From: an uncultured Roseicyclus sp.
GTDB lineage: Bacteria > Pseudomonadota > Alphaproteobacteria > Rhodobacterales > Rhodobacteraceae
DNA length: 64,000 nt
Assembly (NCBI GenBank): GCA_947494975.1
Contig: CANLXA010000003.1
Location: 248,001-312,000 of the forward strand
Reading direction: 5' to 3'
This document shows, piece by piece, positions 1-9,350 of the stretch. The notes under the pieces are model-generated. The model was not told the origin of the DNA. It saw only the letters and a list, made by a program, of their open reading frames with translations, and did not search any database. Made by a program: the position numbers and the translations under genes. Numbering within the stretch: the first letter of the stretch is position 1; each line of letters begins with the position of its first letter.

Positions 1-1755
1 CGCGATTACTCGGACCGTCGCCTGCGCCAGATTCTGGAAAGCACGCAATCGGGCCTGTTCCGCGCGATCATCCGCTCGGACACGTTCATCCAGGATCGCA
101 TCGCGCTTGATCGGCAATTGCTGACCGATTTCTATCAGGATCGCGGCTATATCGATTTCGAGATCCTGTCGGTGACGCCGGAGCTGAGCCGCGACCGCGG
201 CGCCTATTTCGTGACGTTCAATATCCGCGAAGGCCAGAGCTACCGCATTGGCAACCTGTCGGTCGTGTCGGAGCTTCCCGGGGCGAACGCGGCTGATTTC
301 CAGCGCATCATCAATATCCGTCAGGGCGTGCGCTACAGCCCTCGCATCATCGACAACACGATCACGCGGATGGAGAATCTGGCCTCCGATCAGGGCCTGC
401 GCTTTGTTCGGATCGAGCCGCGGCTGGTGCGCGACGATGCCAACCTTGTGGTCAATGTGGAGTTCGTGATTTCGCGCGGTGAGCGGGTCTTCGTGGAGCG
501 CATCGATATCGAGGGCAACCAGACAACGCTCGACCGTGTGATCCGCCGCCAATTCGACGTGGTCGAAGGCGATCCGCTTGATCCGCGCCAGGTGCGTGCC
601 GCGGCCGAGCGCATCCGGGCCACCGGCTTCTTCGCCGATGTGCAGGTGGAGGGCCGCCCGGGCACGGCGCCCGATCAGGTGATCGTGGATGTGGATGTGG
701 AAGAGCAGCCCACCGGGTCGCTCGGGTTCTCGGCCAGCTACTCGACCGATACCGGCGCCGGGCTTGCGGTGAACTTCTCGGAACAGAACTTCCTGGGTCG
801 GGGGCAGGCCGTATCGCTCAGCTTCAGCACAGTGGATGGCGGCCAGTCCCTGAACTTCTCGTTCGTGGAGCCGGCCTTCCTGCGCCGCGATCTGGCCCTT
901 GGCCTGAACGCCTATTACGCCGTGACGGAGCAGCAGAACCAGAACTTCGATACCGTACGCTACGGTGTGGGCACGAGCATCGCCTTCCCGATCAGCGAGA
1001 ACGGGCGTCTGCGCCTGGCCTACAACTTCGCCCATGATGAGATCAGCGCCCTGGATGCGACGGCGGGCGTGAACTCTCCCATCTTGCTGAATGAGCCCCT
1101 TCAGGCGGATACGTCGTCGGTCGGGTTCACCTATTCGTTCGACAACCGGGACACGGGCCTCAACCCCAATGCGGGCGTCGCGTTCAGCTTCAGCGCGGAT
1201 TACGCGGGCCTGGGCGGCGATACGGAATTTGTCCGCACACAGGTGCAGGCCATCGCCGAGACACGCGTGGCGCGGGAAGAGGTGACGCTGCGTGCCACGT
1301 TCGAAGGCGGGGCGATCAATGCGCTGGACGGGGGCACGCGCCTGGCCAACCGGTTTGCGCTCAACTCGCGCCAGATGCGCGGCTTCGAAGGCTTCGGCCT
1401 CGGCCCTCGGGACCGCGAGGCGTCCAATGCGAACGCCCTGGGCGGCAACTACTTTGCCGTGGCGCGGTTCGAAGCGGCCTTCCCCCTCGGACTGCCCGAT
1501 GAATACGGCATCTCTGGCGGTGTGTTTGCCGATTTCGGCTCGGTCTGGGGTCTGGATGATACCGCGGGCACGGTCGGCCCCACGCAGCCCGGCGGTGTGG
1601 TGGATGACAGTTTCAGCCTGCGATCGGTCGTGGGGGTTTCAATCTTCTGGGATACCGCCCTCGGGCCGCTGCGTTTCAACTTCTCGCACCCGGTGCAGGT
1701 TGAGGATTACGACCGCACGCGCGAATTCGACTTCACCGTTGAGGCGCGTTTCTGA
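1..1755 (+). CDS. bamA: Outer membrane protein assembly factor BamA, 5' truncated by window edge
   Basis: The frame is open from the first base, so about 584 C-terminal residues are present and the start lies upstream. BamA is the Omp85-family beta-barrel that folds proteins into the outer membrane. The first ~210 residues are POTRA repeats (tandem beta-alpha-alpha-beta units ending near the V-EEQPTG stretch). The rest is a strongly amphipathic barrel with the conserved loop-6 R-G-F motif (QMRGFEGF) and a C-terminal phenylalanine (VEARF), the usual barrel recognition signature. It is followed after 5 nt by skp and then the lipid A genes, the classic bamA-skp-fabZ-lpxA order. Confidence 0.95.
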   Translation, partial: RDYSDRRLRQILESTQSGLFRAIIRSDTFIQDRIALDRQLLTDFYQDRGYIDFEILSVTPELSRDRGAYFVTFNIREGQSYRIGNLSVVSELPGANAADFQRIINIRQGVRYSPRIIDNTITRMENLASDQGLRFVRIEPRLVRDDANLVVNVEFVISRGERVFVERIDIEGNQTTLDRVIRRQFDVVEGDPLDPRQVRAAAERIRATGFFADVQVEGRPGTAPDQVIVDVDVEEQPTGSLGFSASYSTDTGAGLAVNFSEQNFLGRGQAVSLSFSTVDGGQSLNFSFVEPAFLRRDLALGLNAYYAVTEQQNQNFDTVRYGVGTSIAFPISENGRLRLAYNFAHDEISALDATAGVNSPILLNEPLQADTSSVGFTYSFDNRDTGLNPNAGVAFSFSADYAGLGGDTEFVRTQVQAIAETRVAREEVTLRATFEGGAINALDGGTRLANRFALNSRQMRGFEGFGLGPRDREASNANALGGNYFAVARFEAAFPLGLPDEYGISGGVFADFGSVWGLDDTAGTVGPTQPGGVVDDSFSLRSVVGVSIFWDTALGPLRFNFSHPVQVEDYDRTREFDFTVEARF

Positions 1756-1760
1756 CACCC

Positions 1761-2387
1761 ATGTCGCGCCGATCCACGATCTTCCGCGCCGCCGCCCTCG
1801 GGCTGGCGGCGCTTTTCGTATCACCGCTGCCCGCGGCGGCGCAGGTCGGCGCGCCCCTGCGACCAGGGGAACCGGCGGCAGCCATTCTTGTCCTCAACCA
1901 GGACCGTTTGCTGTCCCAGACGGAGTTCGGCCAGCGGATTCAGCGTGAGATCGAGGCGGCGTCGGCGGCCCTGGCAGCGGAGAACCGCCGCATTGAAGCG
2001 CAGTTGACGGAGGAAGAACTGGAGCTGACCGAGCGCCGGCCCACCATGCCCGCCGAGGATTTCCGCGTGCTGGCCGATGATTTCGACCTCCGCGTCAGCG
2101 GCATCCGTGCGGCGCAAGACGCCAAGACCCGTGATCTGCAATCCCAGGCCGACGCGGCACGGCAGACGTTCTTTGAAGAGATTGTGCCGGTGCTGCTGAG
2201 CCTTGTCGAGGCGCGCGGCGCGGCGGTGCTGCTCGACAGCCGGACGGTGCTGTTGTCGGCGGGCAGCGTGGACATTACCGACGATGCCATCGCCGCGATC
2301 GACGAGGCGCTCGGTGAAGGTGGGGAGGAGCCGATGATCTCGATCCTCGGGCTGAGCCCCACACCAGCACCGGAACCCCAGCAATAA
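1761..2387 (+). CDS. skp: OmpH/Skp-family periplasmic chaperone
   Basis: 208 residues. A signal peptide (two Arg, hydrophobic core, cleavage probably after A-A-A near residue 27) sends it to the periplasm. A long charged helical stretch at about 55-130, rich in Glu, Ala and Arg, matches the coiled-coil tentacles with which Skp/OmpH holds unfolded outer membrane proteins on the way to BamA. Starts 5 nt after bamA and precedes fabZ, so it is probably co-transcribed. Sequence conservation in this family is low; the call rests on architecture plus position. The acidic, Pro-rich tail beyond about 190 is not part of the core fold. Confidence 0.85.
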   Translation: MSRRSTIFRAAALGLAALFVSPLPAAAQVGAPLRPGEPAAAILVLNQDRLLSQTEFGQRIQREIEAASAALAAENRRIEAQLTEEELELTERRPTMPAEDFRVLADDFDLRVSGIRAAQDAKTRDLQSQADAARQTFFEEIVPVLLSLVEARGAAVLLDSRTVLLSAGSVDITDDAIAAIDEALGEGGEEPMISILGLSPTPAPEPQQ

Positions 2388-2465
2388 CGCGCCCGCTTGC
2401 CGCGCCGTGGCGGAGTTGCTAACCCTCGCCAACGCATTTTTACACCATCCCGGGAGCCGCCCATC

Positions 2466-2939
2466 ATGAATGTCGACACCGCCCAAATCGCCGACATCGA
2501 TCTGATCCAGCGGATCCTGCCCCACCGCTATCCTTTCCTGCTTGTGGACCGTGTGCGCGAGATCGTGCCGTTCAAATCCGCCGTCGGCGTGAAGAACGTG
2601 ACCGTGAACGAGCCGCATTTTCAGGGGCACTTCCCCGGCGTGCCGATCATGCCCGGTGTGACCATCGTGGAGGCGATGGCGCAGACCGCGGCGGTGATGG
2701 TCGGGGTCTCTGCCGATCTGGCCGACAAGAACTTTCTTGTCTATTTCATGGGCATCGACAGCTGCAAATTCCGCCGCAAAGTGGGGCCGGGCGATGTGCT
2801 CGAGCTTCATGTGACGGCGACGCGGGGCAAGCCGGGTGCGAAGGTGTGGAAGTTCGAGGGCAAGGGCCTTGTGGCCGGCGAATTGGCCTGCGAATGCGCG
2901 TTCACCGCGATGATGGACCTGCCGTCGGAGGCCGGTTGA
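2466..2939 (+). CDS. fabZ: 3-hydroxyacyl-[acyl-carrier-protein] dehydratase FabZ
   Basis: 157 residues, hot-dog fold. Dehydrates (3R)-hydroxyacyl-ACP in type II fatty acid synthesis; it competes with LpxA for the 3-hydroxyacyl-ACP pool. The conserved [11 protein letters not shown] start, the G-H-F-P-G motif with catalytic His55 and the helix with Glu69 (TIVEAMAQ) are all present. The ATG is preceded by GGGAG at good spacing; the frame is open further upstream but that extension has no family similarity. The stop overlaps the lpxA start (TGATG), implying translational coupling. Confidence 0.95.
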   Translation: MNVDTAQIADIDLIQRILPHRYPFLLVDRVREIVPFKSAVGVKNVTVNEPHFQGHFPGVPIMPGVTIVEAMAQTAAVMVGVSADLADKNFLVYFMGIDSCKFRRKVGPGDVLELHVTATRGKPGAKVWKFEGKGLVAGELACECAFTAMMDLPSEAG

Positions 2940-3745
2940 TGGGGATCGCCCCCACCGCTCAGGTGCATGAGAGCGCCGTTGTGGAACCCGGCGCCACCAT
3001 CGGTGCGGGCAGCATCGTCGGGCCGTTTTGCGTTATCGGCCCCGAAGTGACGCTTGGCGCGGACGTGGTGCTGAAATCCCATGTGGTCGTCGCAGGCTGG
3101 ACCGATATCGGCGACGGGACCGAGATTTTTCCCTTCGCCTCCATCGGCGAGATCCCGCAGGACAAGAAGTTCGGCGGCGAGCGCACGCGCCTGATCGTGG
3201 GCAAGCGCAACCGGATCCGCGAAGGTGTTACGATGAATACGGGCACCGAAGGCGGCGGTGGCATCACCCGTGTGGGCGATGACGGCCTGTTTCTGGCCAA
3301 TTCGCACGTCGCCCATGATTGCCAGGTCGGCGATCGGGTGATCATGGTGAACTCTTCGGCGCTTGCGGGCCATTGCGTGGTGGGCGATGACGTGATCATA
3401 GGGGGCCTGTCGGGTGTGCATCAGTTTGTGCGGATCGGGCGGGGTGTGATTATCGGCGCGGTGTCGATGGTCACCAACGACGTCATTCCCTACGGCCTTG
3501 TGCAGGGGCCGCGCGGGCGGCTGGACGGGCTGAACCTTGTCGGGCTCAAGCGGCGGGGCGTGGCGAAGGCCGATATCACGGCCTTGCGGGCCGCGTTGCA
3601 GGCCCTCAAGCAGGGCGAAGGGGCCAGCTTTCAGGAGCGGGCCAGACGACTTGGCGAGAGTGACGAGATCGATAGTGATTATGTGCGGGAGATCGTGGAT
3701 TTTGTCCTCGGGGACAGCGACCGCTCTTTCCTGACACCGGAGTAA
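2939..3745 (+). CDS. lpxA: Acyl-ACP--UDP-N-acetylglucosamine O-acyltransferase
   Basis: 268 residues. First enzyme of lipid A synthesis: transfers 3-hydroxyacyl from ACP to UDP-GlcNAc in the cytoplasm. The N-terminal two thirds is hexapeptide-repeat (left-handed beta helix, I-G-x-G-x-x-I pattern), with the catalytic His126 in the S-H-V-A-H-D motif and the usual C-terminal helical tail. The ATG overlaps the fabZ stop codon by one base, which fixes the start over longer upstream alternatives. It is followed 5 nt later by lpxI. Confidence 0.96.
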   Translation: MGIAPTAQVHESAVVEPGATIGAGSIVGPFCVIGPEVTLGADVVLKSHVVVAGWTDIGDGTEIFPFASIGEIPQDKKFGGERTRLIVGKRNRIREGVTMNTGTEGGGGITRVGDDGLFLANSHVAHDCQVGDRVIMVNSSALAGHCVVGDDVIIGGLSGVHQFVRIGRGVIIGAVSMVTNDVIPYGLVQGPRGRLDGLNLVGLKRRGVAKADITALRAALQALKQGEGASFQERARRLGESDEIDSDYVREIVDFVLGDSDRSFLTPE

Positions 3746-3750
3746 CGAAT

Positions 3751-4524
3751 ATGCGCGCTATCATTGCGGGGTCCGGGGCCTTGCCTGGCCTGCTGTTGCA
3801 GGCCGAAATGGCCTATGTCGCCACGTTTCGCGGCGTCGAGGTGGCCCCGTTGAAAGCGCCGCCGATCAAGGCGCGGTTCGAGCAATTGGGCCGCCTGTTC
3901 GATGAGCTGCGCAAGAAAGAGGTCACCGAGGTGTGCCTGGCCGGCGCGATGGCGCGCCCGCAGCTTGACCCGGTGGCGTTCGATCCCTTCACCGCCAAGC
4001 GCATGCCGGTTCTGATGGAGGCCATGGGGCAGGGCGATGACGCGCTCCTGCGGGCCGTGGTCGAGGTGATCGAAGAGGCCGGGTTCAGCGTGATCGCCGC
4101 CCATGAGGTGCGCGACGATCTGGTGGCCGAGGCGGGCGTGATCGCGGGCAAGAAAGTGGCGGAGCGCGACGCGGCCCGGGGGCGCTCCGTGCTGGCCGCG
4201 CTGGGGCCGCTTGATGTGGGACAGGGCGCGGTGGTGGCCAAGGGGCAGGTGTTGGGCATTGAGACCTTGCAGGGCACCGATGCGATGCTGTCTTTCGTGG
4301 CCCAGACCGCGCAGGGATCGCGCGGCGTCTTTGTCAAACGTCCCAAGCCGGGGCAGGATTTGCGCGTGGATATGCCCGCGATTGGCCCCGAGACGATCCG
4401 GGCGGCGGCGGCGGCCGGGCTGGCCGGGATCGAGATTGCCGCGGAGCAGGTGCTTCTGCTGGATCGCCCGGCCATCGAGGCCGCCTGTGCAGAGACGGGG
4501 ATGAACCTGTGGGCCGGGCCCTGA
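3751..4524 (+). CDS. lpxI: UDP-2,3-diacylglucosamine pyrophosphatase LpxI (DUF1009)
   Basis: 257 residues. LpxI hydrolyses UDP-2,3-diacylglucosamine to lipid X, replacing LpxH in most alphaproteobacteria. The N-terminal I-I-A-G-S-G-x-L-P motif, the segment around A-G-A-M-A-R-P and the C-terminal D-x-P-x-I-G-P-E-T-I motif, ending with a hydrophobic A-G-I-E-I-A region, are the family landmarks. It sits between lpxA and lpxB, as the pathway order predicts, and its last 16 nt overlap lpxB. Confidence 0.93.
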   Translation: MRAIIAGSGALPGLLLQAEMAYVATFRGVEVAPLKAPPIKARFEQLGRLFDELRKKEVTEVCLAGAMARPQLDPVAFDPFTAKRMPVLMEAMGQGDDALLRAVVEVIEEAGFSVIAAHEVRDDLVAEAGVIAGKKVAERDAARGRSVLAALGPLDVGQGAVVAKGQVLGIETLQGTDAMLSFVAQTAQGSRGVFVKRPKPGQDLRVDMPAIGPETIRAAAAAGLAGIEIAAEQVLLLDRPAIEAACAETGMNLWAGP

Positions 4525-5654
4525 AGGCCTTTTTCGTTGCCGGTGAGCCGTCGGGTGACCGTCTGGGCGCCGCGCTTCTGGACGGGCTGCACGAGGCTGG
4601 CGCGGAGGTTGAGCCGCACGGGATCGGCGGGCCCTTGATGGCAGTGGCCGGTCTGACCTCGATCTTTCCCTATGATGAGCTGGCGGTGATGGGTATTGCC
4701 GAGGTCCTCCCGAAATACTTCCACCTCAAGCGCCGCATCGCGCAGACTGCCCGGGCCGTCGCCGAGAGCAGGGCCGAGGTGCTCATCACCATCGACAGCC
4801 CCGATTTCTGCCTGCGTGTCGCCAAGCTTGCGCGGGAGGCGAATCCGTCGCTCAAGACCATCCATTACGTGGCACCGTCGGTCTGGGCCTGGCGGCCCAA
4901 ACGGGCGGACAAGATGGCGCGTGTGATCGACCACGTTCTGGCGCTTCTGCCGTTCGAGCCGCCCTATATGGAAGCCGCGGGCATGAGCTGTGACTTTGTG
5001 GGGCATCCCGTGGTGGCGGAGCCGGTGCCGAGCCCCGATGATGTGGCCGCGTTTCGCGCCGCGCACAGGATCGGTGCGGAAGACAAGCTCCTGCTGGTTC
5101 TGCCGGGTTCCCGGCGCTCCGAGATCGCGCGCCTGGCGCCGATCTTTGGCGAGGCGTTGCGCCGTGTCCCGGCGCGACTGGTCCTGCCAACCCTGCCGCA
5201 TCTGGTGGGCGCGGTGGAGCAAGCAACGGCGGGCTGGTCCCAGAACCCAACTATCCTCAACCCAACCGACCCGGCCGAAAAACGCGCCGCCTTCGCGGCG
5301 GCAGATGTGGCGCTTGCGGCGTCGGGCACGGTGTCGCTGGAGCTGGCGGCGGGCGGCACGCCCATGGTGATCGCCTACGATATGAACTGGCTGACCCGGG
5401 TGATCGTGAAACGGGCAATCCGCGTCGATACCGTCACGCTGGTGAACCTTGTCTCCGATACCCGCGCGGTACCGGAATTCCTGGCCGAGAAGTGTCGCCC
5501 CGGCCCGATCCGCGCCGCGCTGGACGGCCTGCTGCAGGGTGGCGGCGCGGAGCAGCGCGCCGCAATGGAGCTTACCATGGAGCGGTTGGGGCGCGGTGGC
5601 CCGGCGCCGGGCCTGCGCGCCGCGCAATCGGTTCTGAGCTTTCTCAACCGGTGA
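4509..5654 (+). CDS. lpxB: Lipid-A-disaccharide synthase
   Basis: 381 residues, glycosyltransferase family 19. Joins lipid X and UDP-diacylglucosamine into the beta-1,6 disaccharide at the inner membrane. The N-terminal G-E-P-S-G-D motif (about residues 12-17), the V-A-P-S-V-W-A-W-R segment and the L-P-G-S-R motif before the C-terminal donor-binding half are diagnostic. The start is a GTG inside the 3' end of lpxI, so expression is probably coupled. Its 3' end overlaps the convergent deacylase gene by 11 nt, leaving no room for a terminator. Confidence 0.95.
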   Translation: MGRALKAFFVAGEPSGDRLGAALLDGLHEAGAEVEPHGIGGPLMAVAGLTSIFPYDELAVMGIAEVLPKYFHLKRRIAQTARAVAESRAEVLITIDSPDFCLRVAKLAREANPSLKTIHYVAPSVWAWRPKRADKMARVIDHVLALLPFEPPYMEAAGMSCDFVGHPVVAEPVPSPDDVAAFRAAHRIGAEDKLLLVLPGSRRSEIARLAPIFGEALRRVPARLVLPTLPHLVGAVEQATAGWSQNPTILNPTDPAEKRAAFAAADVALAASGTVSLELAAGGTPMVIAYDMNWLTRVIVKRAIRVDTVTLVNLVSDTRAVPEFLAEKCRPGPIRAALDGLLQGGGAEQRAAMELTMERLGRGGPAPGLRAAQSVLSFLNR

Positions 5655-6114
5655 AATCGGCCTGGATCGCGCCGGAGAGGCGCATCAATACATCCGGTGC
5701 GATGGGGAAAACATGGCGCGGTGTGCCTGCGGCGGCAAAGACCACATCAAATTCCAGCAGGCGCGGATCGTACCAGGCGCGGATCGGGTTCAGATGGCCG
5801 ATCGGGGCCACGCCGCCGATGGCAAAGCCCGTCTGCGCCCGGATCAGCCCGGCATCGGCCTTGCCCAACGGTTCGCCTGCCACGGTGCTGGCCTTGGCCG
5901 GGTCCACCCGATTGCCGCCCGCCGTCACGAACAGGACCGCATCACCGGTCGCTTCGGCATGAAAGATGATCGATTTGGCGATCTGATCGATCTCGCATCC
6001 GGCTGCGGCGGCGGCATCTGCCGCGGTGCGCGTGCCCTCGGCCATCTCGACCACGTCGACGGCCTGACCGGCCTCCTCCAACGCGCGCTTCACCCGTTTC
6101 AATGATTTCGACAT
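5644..6114 (-). CDS. YbaK/ProX-family aminoacyl-tRNA deacylase-like protein
   Basis: 156 residues. YbaK-family proteins hydrolyse mischarged tRNAs (for example Cys-tRNA-Pro or Ala-tRNA-Pro) in trans. The conserved lysine lies in Q-I-A-K-S-I-I-F (Lys47), followed by the V-T-A-G-x-N-R-V-D strand and the A-x-x-x-T-G-F-x-I-G-G-V-x-P-I-G motif, which are typical of this fold. The start was chosen for an AAGGGA site 8 nt upstream; a longer in-frame reading lacks family similarity and would overlap glnE. Exact tRNA specificity cannot be read from sequence. Divergent from glnE. Confidence 0.85.
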   Translation of the reverse strand: MSKSLKRVKRALEEAGQAVDVVEMAEGTRTAADAAAAAGCEIDQIAKSIIFHAEATGDAVLFVTAGGNRVDPAKASTVAGEPLGKADAGLIRAQTGFAIGGVAPIGHLNPIRAWYDPRLLEFDVVFAAAGTPRHVFPIAPDVLMRLSGAIQADFTG

Positions 6115-6181
6115 GCCTGCCATCCCTTGCCAATCGCGCGGACCCTCGCAAGGATCAAACCGGCCTGCAAGAGGAGCCCCG

Positions 6182-8980
6182 ATGTCCTTCGCCGCCCGCC
6201 TGACCCGCGCGCCCATCCCCCATTCGCCGGACCGCGGGGCCGAGGCACTGGGCCATATGCATCACCTCGCGCCCGACCTGGCGGAGCTGATCCGTGGCGC
6301 TGGCGGATCGTCCCCCTATCTGGCGGGGCTGATCGGCAAGGAGGGCCATTGGCTGTCCCATGCCTTGGACCAGCCGCCTGAAGACGTGATCGCGGAATTG
6401 ATCGCCGAGACCGCAACGCTTGATGCTGGATCGCTGGATGCCGGGCTGCGCGGCTTGAAACGGCGTGCGGCGCTGATCGTGGCGCTTGCGGATCTGGGTG
6501 GGGTCTGGGGGCTGGCCACGGTGACGCAGGCCTGGACCGACTTCGCCGATGCCTGCCTGGCCGCCGCGCTGGCCATCCACGTCGCCACCCTGGCCCGGCG
6601 CGGCAAGATCCCCGGCCAGAGCGAGGCGGACGCGCTTGCCACGGGCGCGGGTATGGTGGCGCTGGCCATGGGCAAGATGGGGGCGGGGGAGCTGAATTAC
6701 TCCTCGGATATCGACCTGATCTGCCTGTTCGATGAAAGCCGCTTTGACGGCCCCGCCGAGGAGATGGAGGCGCGCGCGGGCTTCATCAAGGCCACCCGCG
6801 CCATGGCCGCCACGCTGAACGATCCTACCGCGGACGGCTACGTGTTTCGCACCGATCTGCGGCTGCGCCCGGACCCGTCGGTCACGCCCGTCTGCATCTC
6901 CATGGCGGCGGCGGAACGCTACTACGAGGCCGAGGGGCGCACATGGGAGCGCTCCGCCTATATCAAGGCGCGGCCCGCCGGCGGTGACCTTGCGGCGGGA
7001 GAGCGGTTTCTGCAGGCGCTGACGCCGTTTGTCTGGCGCAAGCATCTGGATTTTGCAGCGGTCGCCGAGACAATGGATATGCGCCAACGCATTCGCGACC
7101 ACAAAGGCCTGCACGGGGAGGCACTGGAGGGGCATAACCTGAAACTCGGAAAAGGTGGTATTCGCGAGATCGAATTTTTCGCCCAGACCCGCCAGCTGGT
7201 GGCCGGCGGCCGCGACCCGGCCCTGCGCGCGCCGCGCACGGTCAAGGCGCTGGCGGCCCTGGCCCGGGCCGATTGGATCACCCGCGAGGTGGCGGGTGAC
7301 TTGGCGGATCACTACGCGGCGCTCCGCGAGGCCGAACACCGGGTGCAGATGATCGACGATGCGCAGACCCATTCCTTGCCGAAATCACCGGACGGGTTTG
7401 ACCGACTCGCGCGGTTGAGTGGCGAGGGAGATACAGCACGATACCGCGCGATGCTGCAGGAGCGGCTGACCGCCGTGTCGGAACTGACCGGGGATCTCTA
7501 TGCCTCCAAGACCCGGGCGCAGGAGGCGCCGGACCTCAGCGAAACAGCGCGCGGTATCATCTCGCGCTGGCCCGGATACCCGGCGCTCCGCTCGGCCCGG
7601 GGCCAATCGATTTTCGAGCGGTTGAAGCCCGATCTTCTGGCCCGGCTGGGGCAAGCCGCCAAGCCCGATGAGGCGCTGTCGAACTTCGATGGGTTTCTGC
7701 GTGGGTTGCCCGCGGGGGTTCAGCTGTTCTCACTGTTCGAGGCGAACCCGAGCCTTGTGGATCTGATCGCCGATATCTGCGCCACGGCGCCCGGCCTGGC
7801 CACCTACCTGTCGCGCAATTCCGGGGTGCTGGATGCGGTGCTCGATGGGCAGTTCTTTGCGCCCTGGCCGGGGGCGACGGGATTGACGGAGGACCTGTCG
7901 CGCGCGTTGCAGCCGCTGGATTACGAGGCACAGCTGAACGCGGCGCGCCGGTGGCAGAAGGAATGGCACTTCCGCGTGGGGGTGCACATGTTGCGTGGCC
8001 TGATCGGTGCCGATGACGCCGCGCGGCACTATTCCGATATCGGCCACGCGGTTATTGCGGGCCTCTGGCCCCATATCTGCGCCGACATCGCGCGGCGGCA
8101 CGGGGCGCCGCCGGGGCGCGGCGGTGTGGTTCTGGCCATGGGGAGCCTGGGGGCCAGCGAGATGACGGCGATCTCGGATCTGGACCTGATCGTGATCTTC
8201 GATGCCCAGGGCGTCGAGATGACCGAGGGCCGCCGCCCGCTGGACCCCCGGGGCTGGTTCGCGAAGGCGACCAAGGCGCTGATCACGGCGCTGAGCGCCC
8301 CGACGGGTGAGGGCAAGCTTTACGATGTCGACATGCGGCTGCGCCCGTCGGGCGGGCAGGGGCCGGTGGCCACGTCGCTGGCGGCGTTCGAGCATTACCA
8401 GCGCCAGGATGCCTGGACATGGGAGCATATGGCGCTGACCCGCGCGCGGGTTGTGGCGGGCGATGCGGGGCTTGGCGCGGATGTGGAGGCGGTGCGCTGC
8501 GCGGTGATCGCGGCGCGGGCGGGCGGGGCGGAGATCCTGCGCGACGCGGCCGATATGCGCGCGCGCCTGCAGCAGGCGGGCCGGGCGGGCGGCCGGTGGG
8601 CGGTGAAGGATGGGCCCGGCGGGTTGCAGGATATCGCGCTGGTGGCGCAGGCCGTTGGCCTGATTGCGGGATCACCCCTGCGCACGCCGCCAGAGCAATT
8701 GCGGGCCGCCGCCGAGGCCGGGCATCTGGCGCCCGATATCGCGGAGCGGCTGGCCGCCATTCATATCCTGTTTGCCGGTGTCCAGCAGGGCGCGCGCCTC
8801 TTGAGCGCAGGGCCCCTGGACACCGATGCCCTGGGTACGGGGGGGCGCGATTTCCTTGTCCGGCTGGCCGAAGTGACGGACCCGGACGCCCTTGTGACGC
8901 AGTTGGACACCGCGCGGGCCGATGCCGCCGGTATCATCGCCGAAATCCTGGGCGAAGCGAACGGACCCGACGATGCGTAA
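6182..8980 (+). CDS. glnE: Bifunctional glutamine synthetase adenylyltransferase/adenylyl-removing enzyme
   Basis: 932 residues, full length. GlnE adds or removes AMP on glutamine synthetase in response to PII and glutamine. Two nucleotidyltransferase domains are visible: the N-terminal adenylyl-removase with G-E-L-N-Y-S-S-D-I-D-L near residue 170, and the C-terminal adenylylase with G-S-L-G-A-S-E-M-x-x-x-S-D-L-D-L near 655, each with the paired metal-binding Asp residues. GAGGAG five nt before the ATG supports the start. Overlaps the next small gene by 8 nt. Confidence 0.96.
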   Translation: MSFAARLTRAPIPHSPDRGAEALGHMHHLAPDLAELIRGAGGSSPYLAGLIGKEGHWLSHALDQPPEDVIAELIAETATLDAGSLDAGLRGLKRRAALIVALADLGGVWGLATVTQAWTDFADACLAAALAIHVATLARRGKIPGQSEADALATGAGMVALAMGKMGAGELNYSSDIDLICLFDESRFDGPAEEMEARAGFIKATRAMAATLNDPTADGYVFRTDLRLRPDPSVTPVCISMAAAERYYEAEGRTWERSAYIKARPAGGDLAAGERFLQALTPFVWRKHLDFAAVAETMDMRQRIRDHKGLHGEALEGHNLKLGKGGIREIEFFAQTRQLVAGGRDPALRAPRTVKALAALARADWITREVAGDLADHYAALREAEHRVQMIDDAQTHSLPKSPDGFDRLARLSGEGDTARYRAMLQERLTAVSELTGDLYASKTRAQEAPDLSETARGIISRWPGYPALRSARGQSIFERLKPDLLARLGQAAKPDEALSNFDGFLRGLPAGVQLFSLFEANPSLVDLIADICATAPGLATYLSRNSGVLDAVLDGQFFAPWPGATGLTEDLSRALQPLDYEAQLNAARRWQKEWHFRVGVHMLRGLIGADDAARHYSDIGHAVIAGLWPHICADIARRHGAPPGRGGVVLAMGSLGASEMTAISDLDLIVIFDAQGVEMTEGRRPLDPRGWFAKATKALITALSAPTGEGKLYDVDMRLRPSGGQGPVATSLAAFEHYQRQDAWTWEHMALTRARVVAGDAGLGADVEAVRCAVIAARAGGAEILRDAADMRARLQQAGRAGGRWAVKDGPGGLQDIALVAQAVGLIAGSPLRTPPEQLRAAAEAGHLAPDIAERLAAIHILFAGVQQGARLLSAGPLDTDALGTGGRDFLVRLAEVTDPDALVTQLDTARADAAGIIAEILGEANGPDDA

Positions 8981-9245
8981 GACAGATCCGATAGATCCAA
9001 AGAACCTGATCCGGGAGGCGTTCCGGATCGAAGGGATCACGGCATCGGAATGCAGATCCATCTTCGTGGATTGGGCGTTGAGCGTGGAGGGCACCGATCA
9101 TCGCCCGATGATCGAAGCGCTTCTGGCCCGCCACGGGGCAGAGGCCCCCGATCACCCGATGAGGATTGTCCTGACCGAGGGGCTGACACAACAGCCGATT
9201 GCGCGGCGGCGCGGTGGGCGTGCGGCAAGGGTCAAGGACAGCTAG
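8973..9245 (+). CDS. Conserved hypothetical protein in glnE operon
   Basis: 90 residues, soluble, no signal peptide or membrane segment. Its start lies inside the last codons of glnE, so it is probably translated by coupling. It has a helical core (I-R-E-A-F-R-I-E-G through A-L-L-A-R-H-G) and a basic C-terminal tail (R-R-R-G-G-R-A-A-R) that could bind nucleic acid. I recognise the pattern as conserved in roseobacters but cannot assign a function. A link to nitrogen regulation is inference from position only. Confidence 0.7.
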   Translation: MRKTDPIDPKNLIREAFRIEGITASECRSIFVDWALSVEGTDHRPMIEALLARHGAEAPDHPMRIVLTEGLTQQPIARRRGGRAARVKDS

Positions 9246-9350
9246 GCGCGTGGTGTCCGGGCCGCTACGGCGGTGGATGTTGTGTATCCAGGGGCGCAGG
9301 CATGGCCCCTGATCGGGGCAACCGCAACGCCGCCATCGGGTTTCAGTGCG

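Noticed and set aside
3813-5627. 604-codon open frame on the minus strand opposite lpxI-lpxB
   Set aside because: It is the shadow of two well-supported plus-strand genes; the translation is Arg/His/Gly-rich with no family motif.
6155-7372. 405-codon minus-strand frame within glnE
   Set aside because: Its translation has shadow composition and glnE is intact across the whole region.
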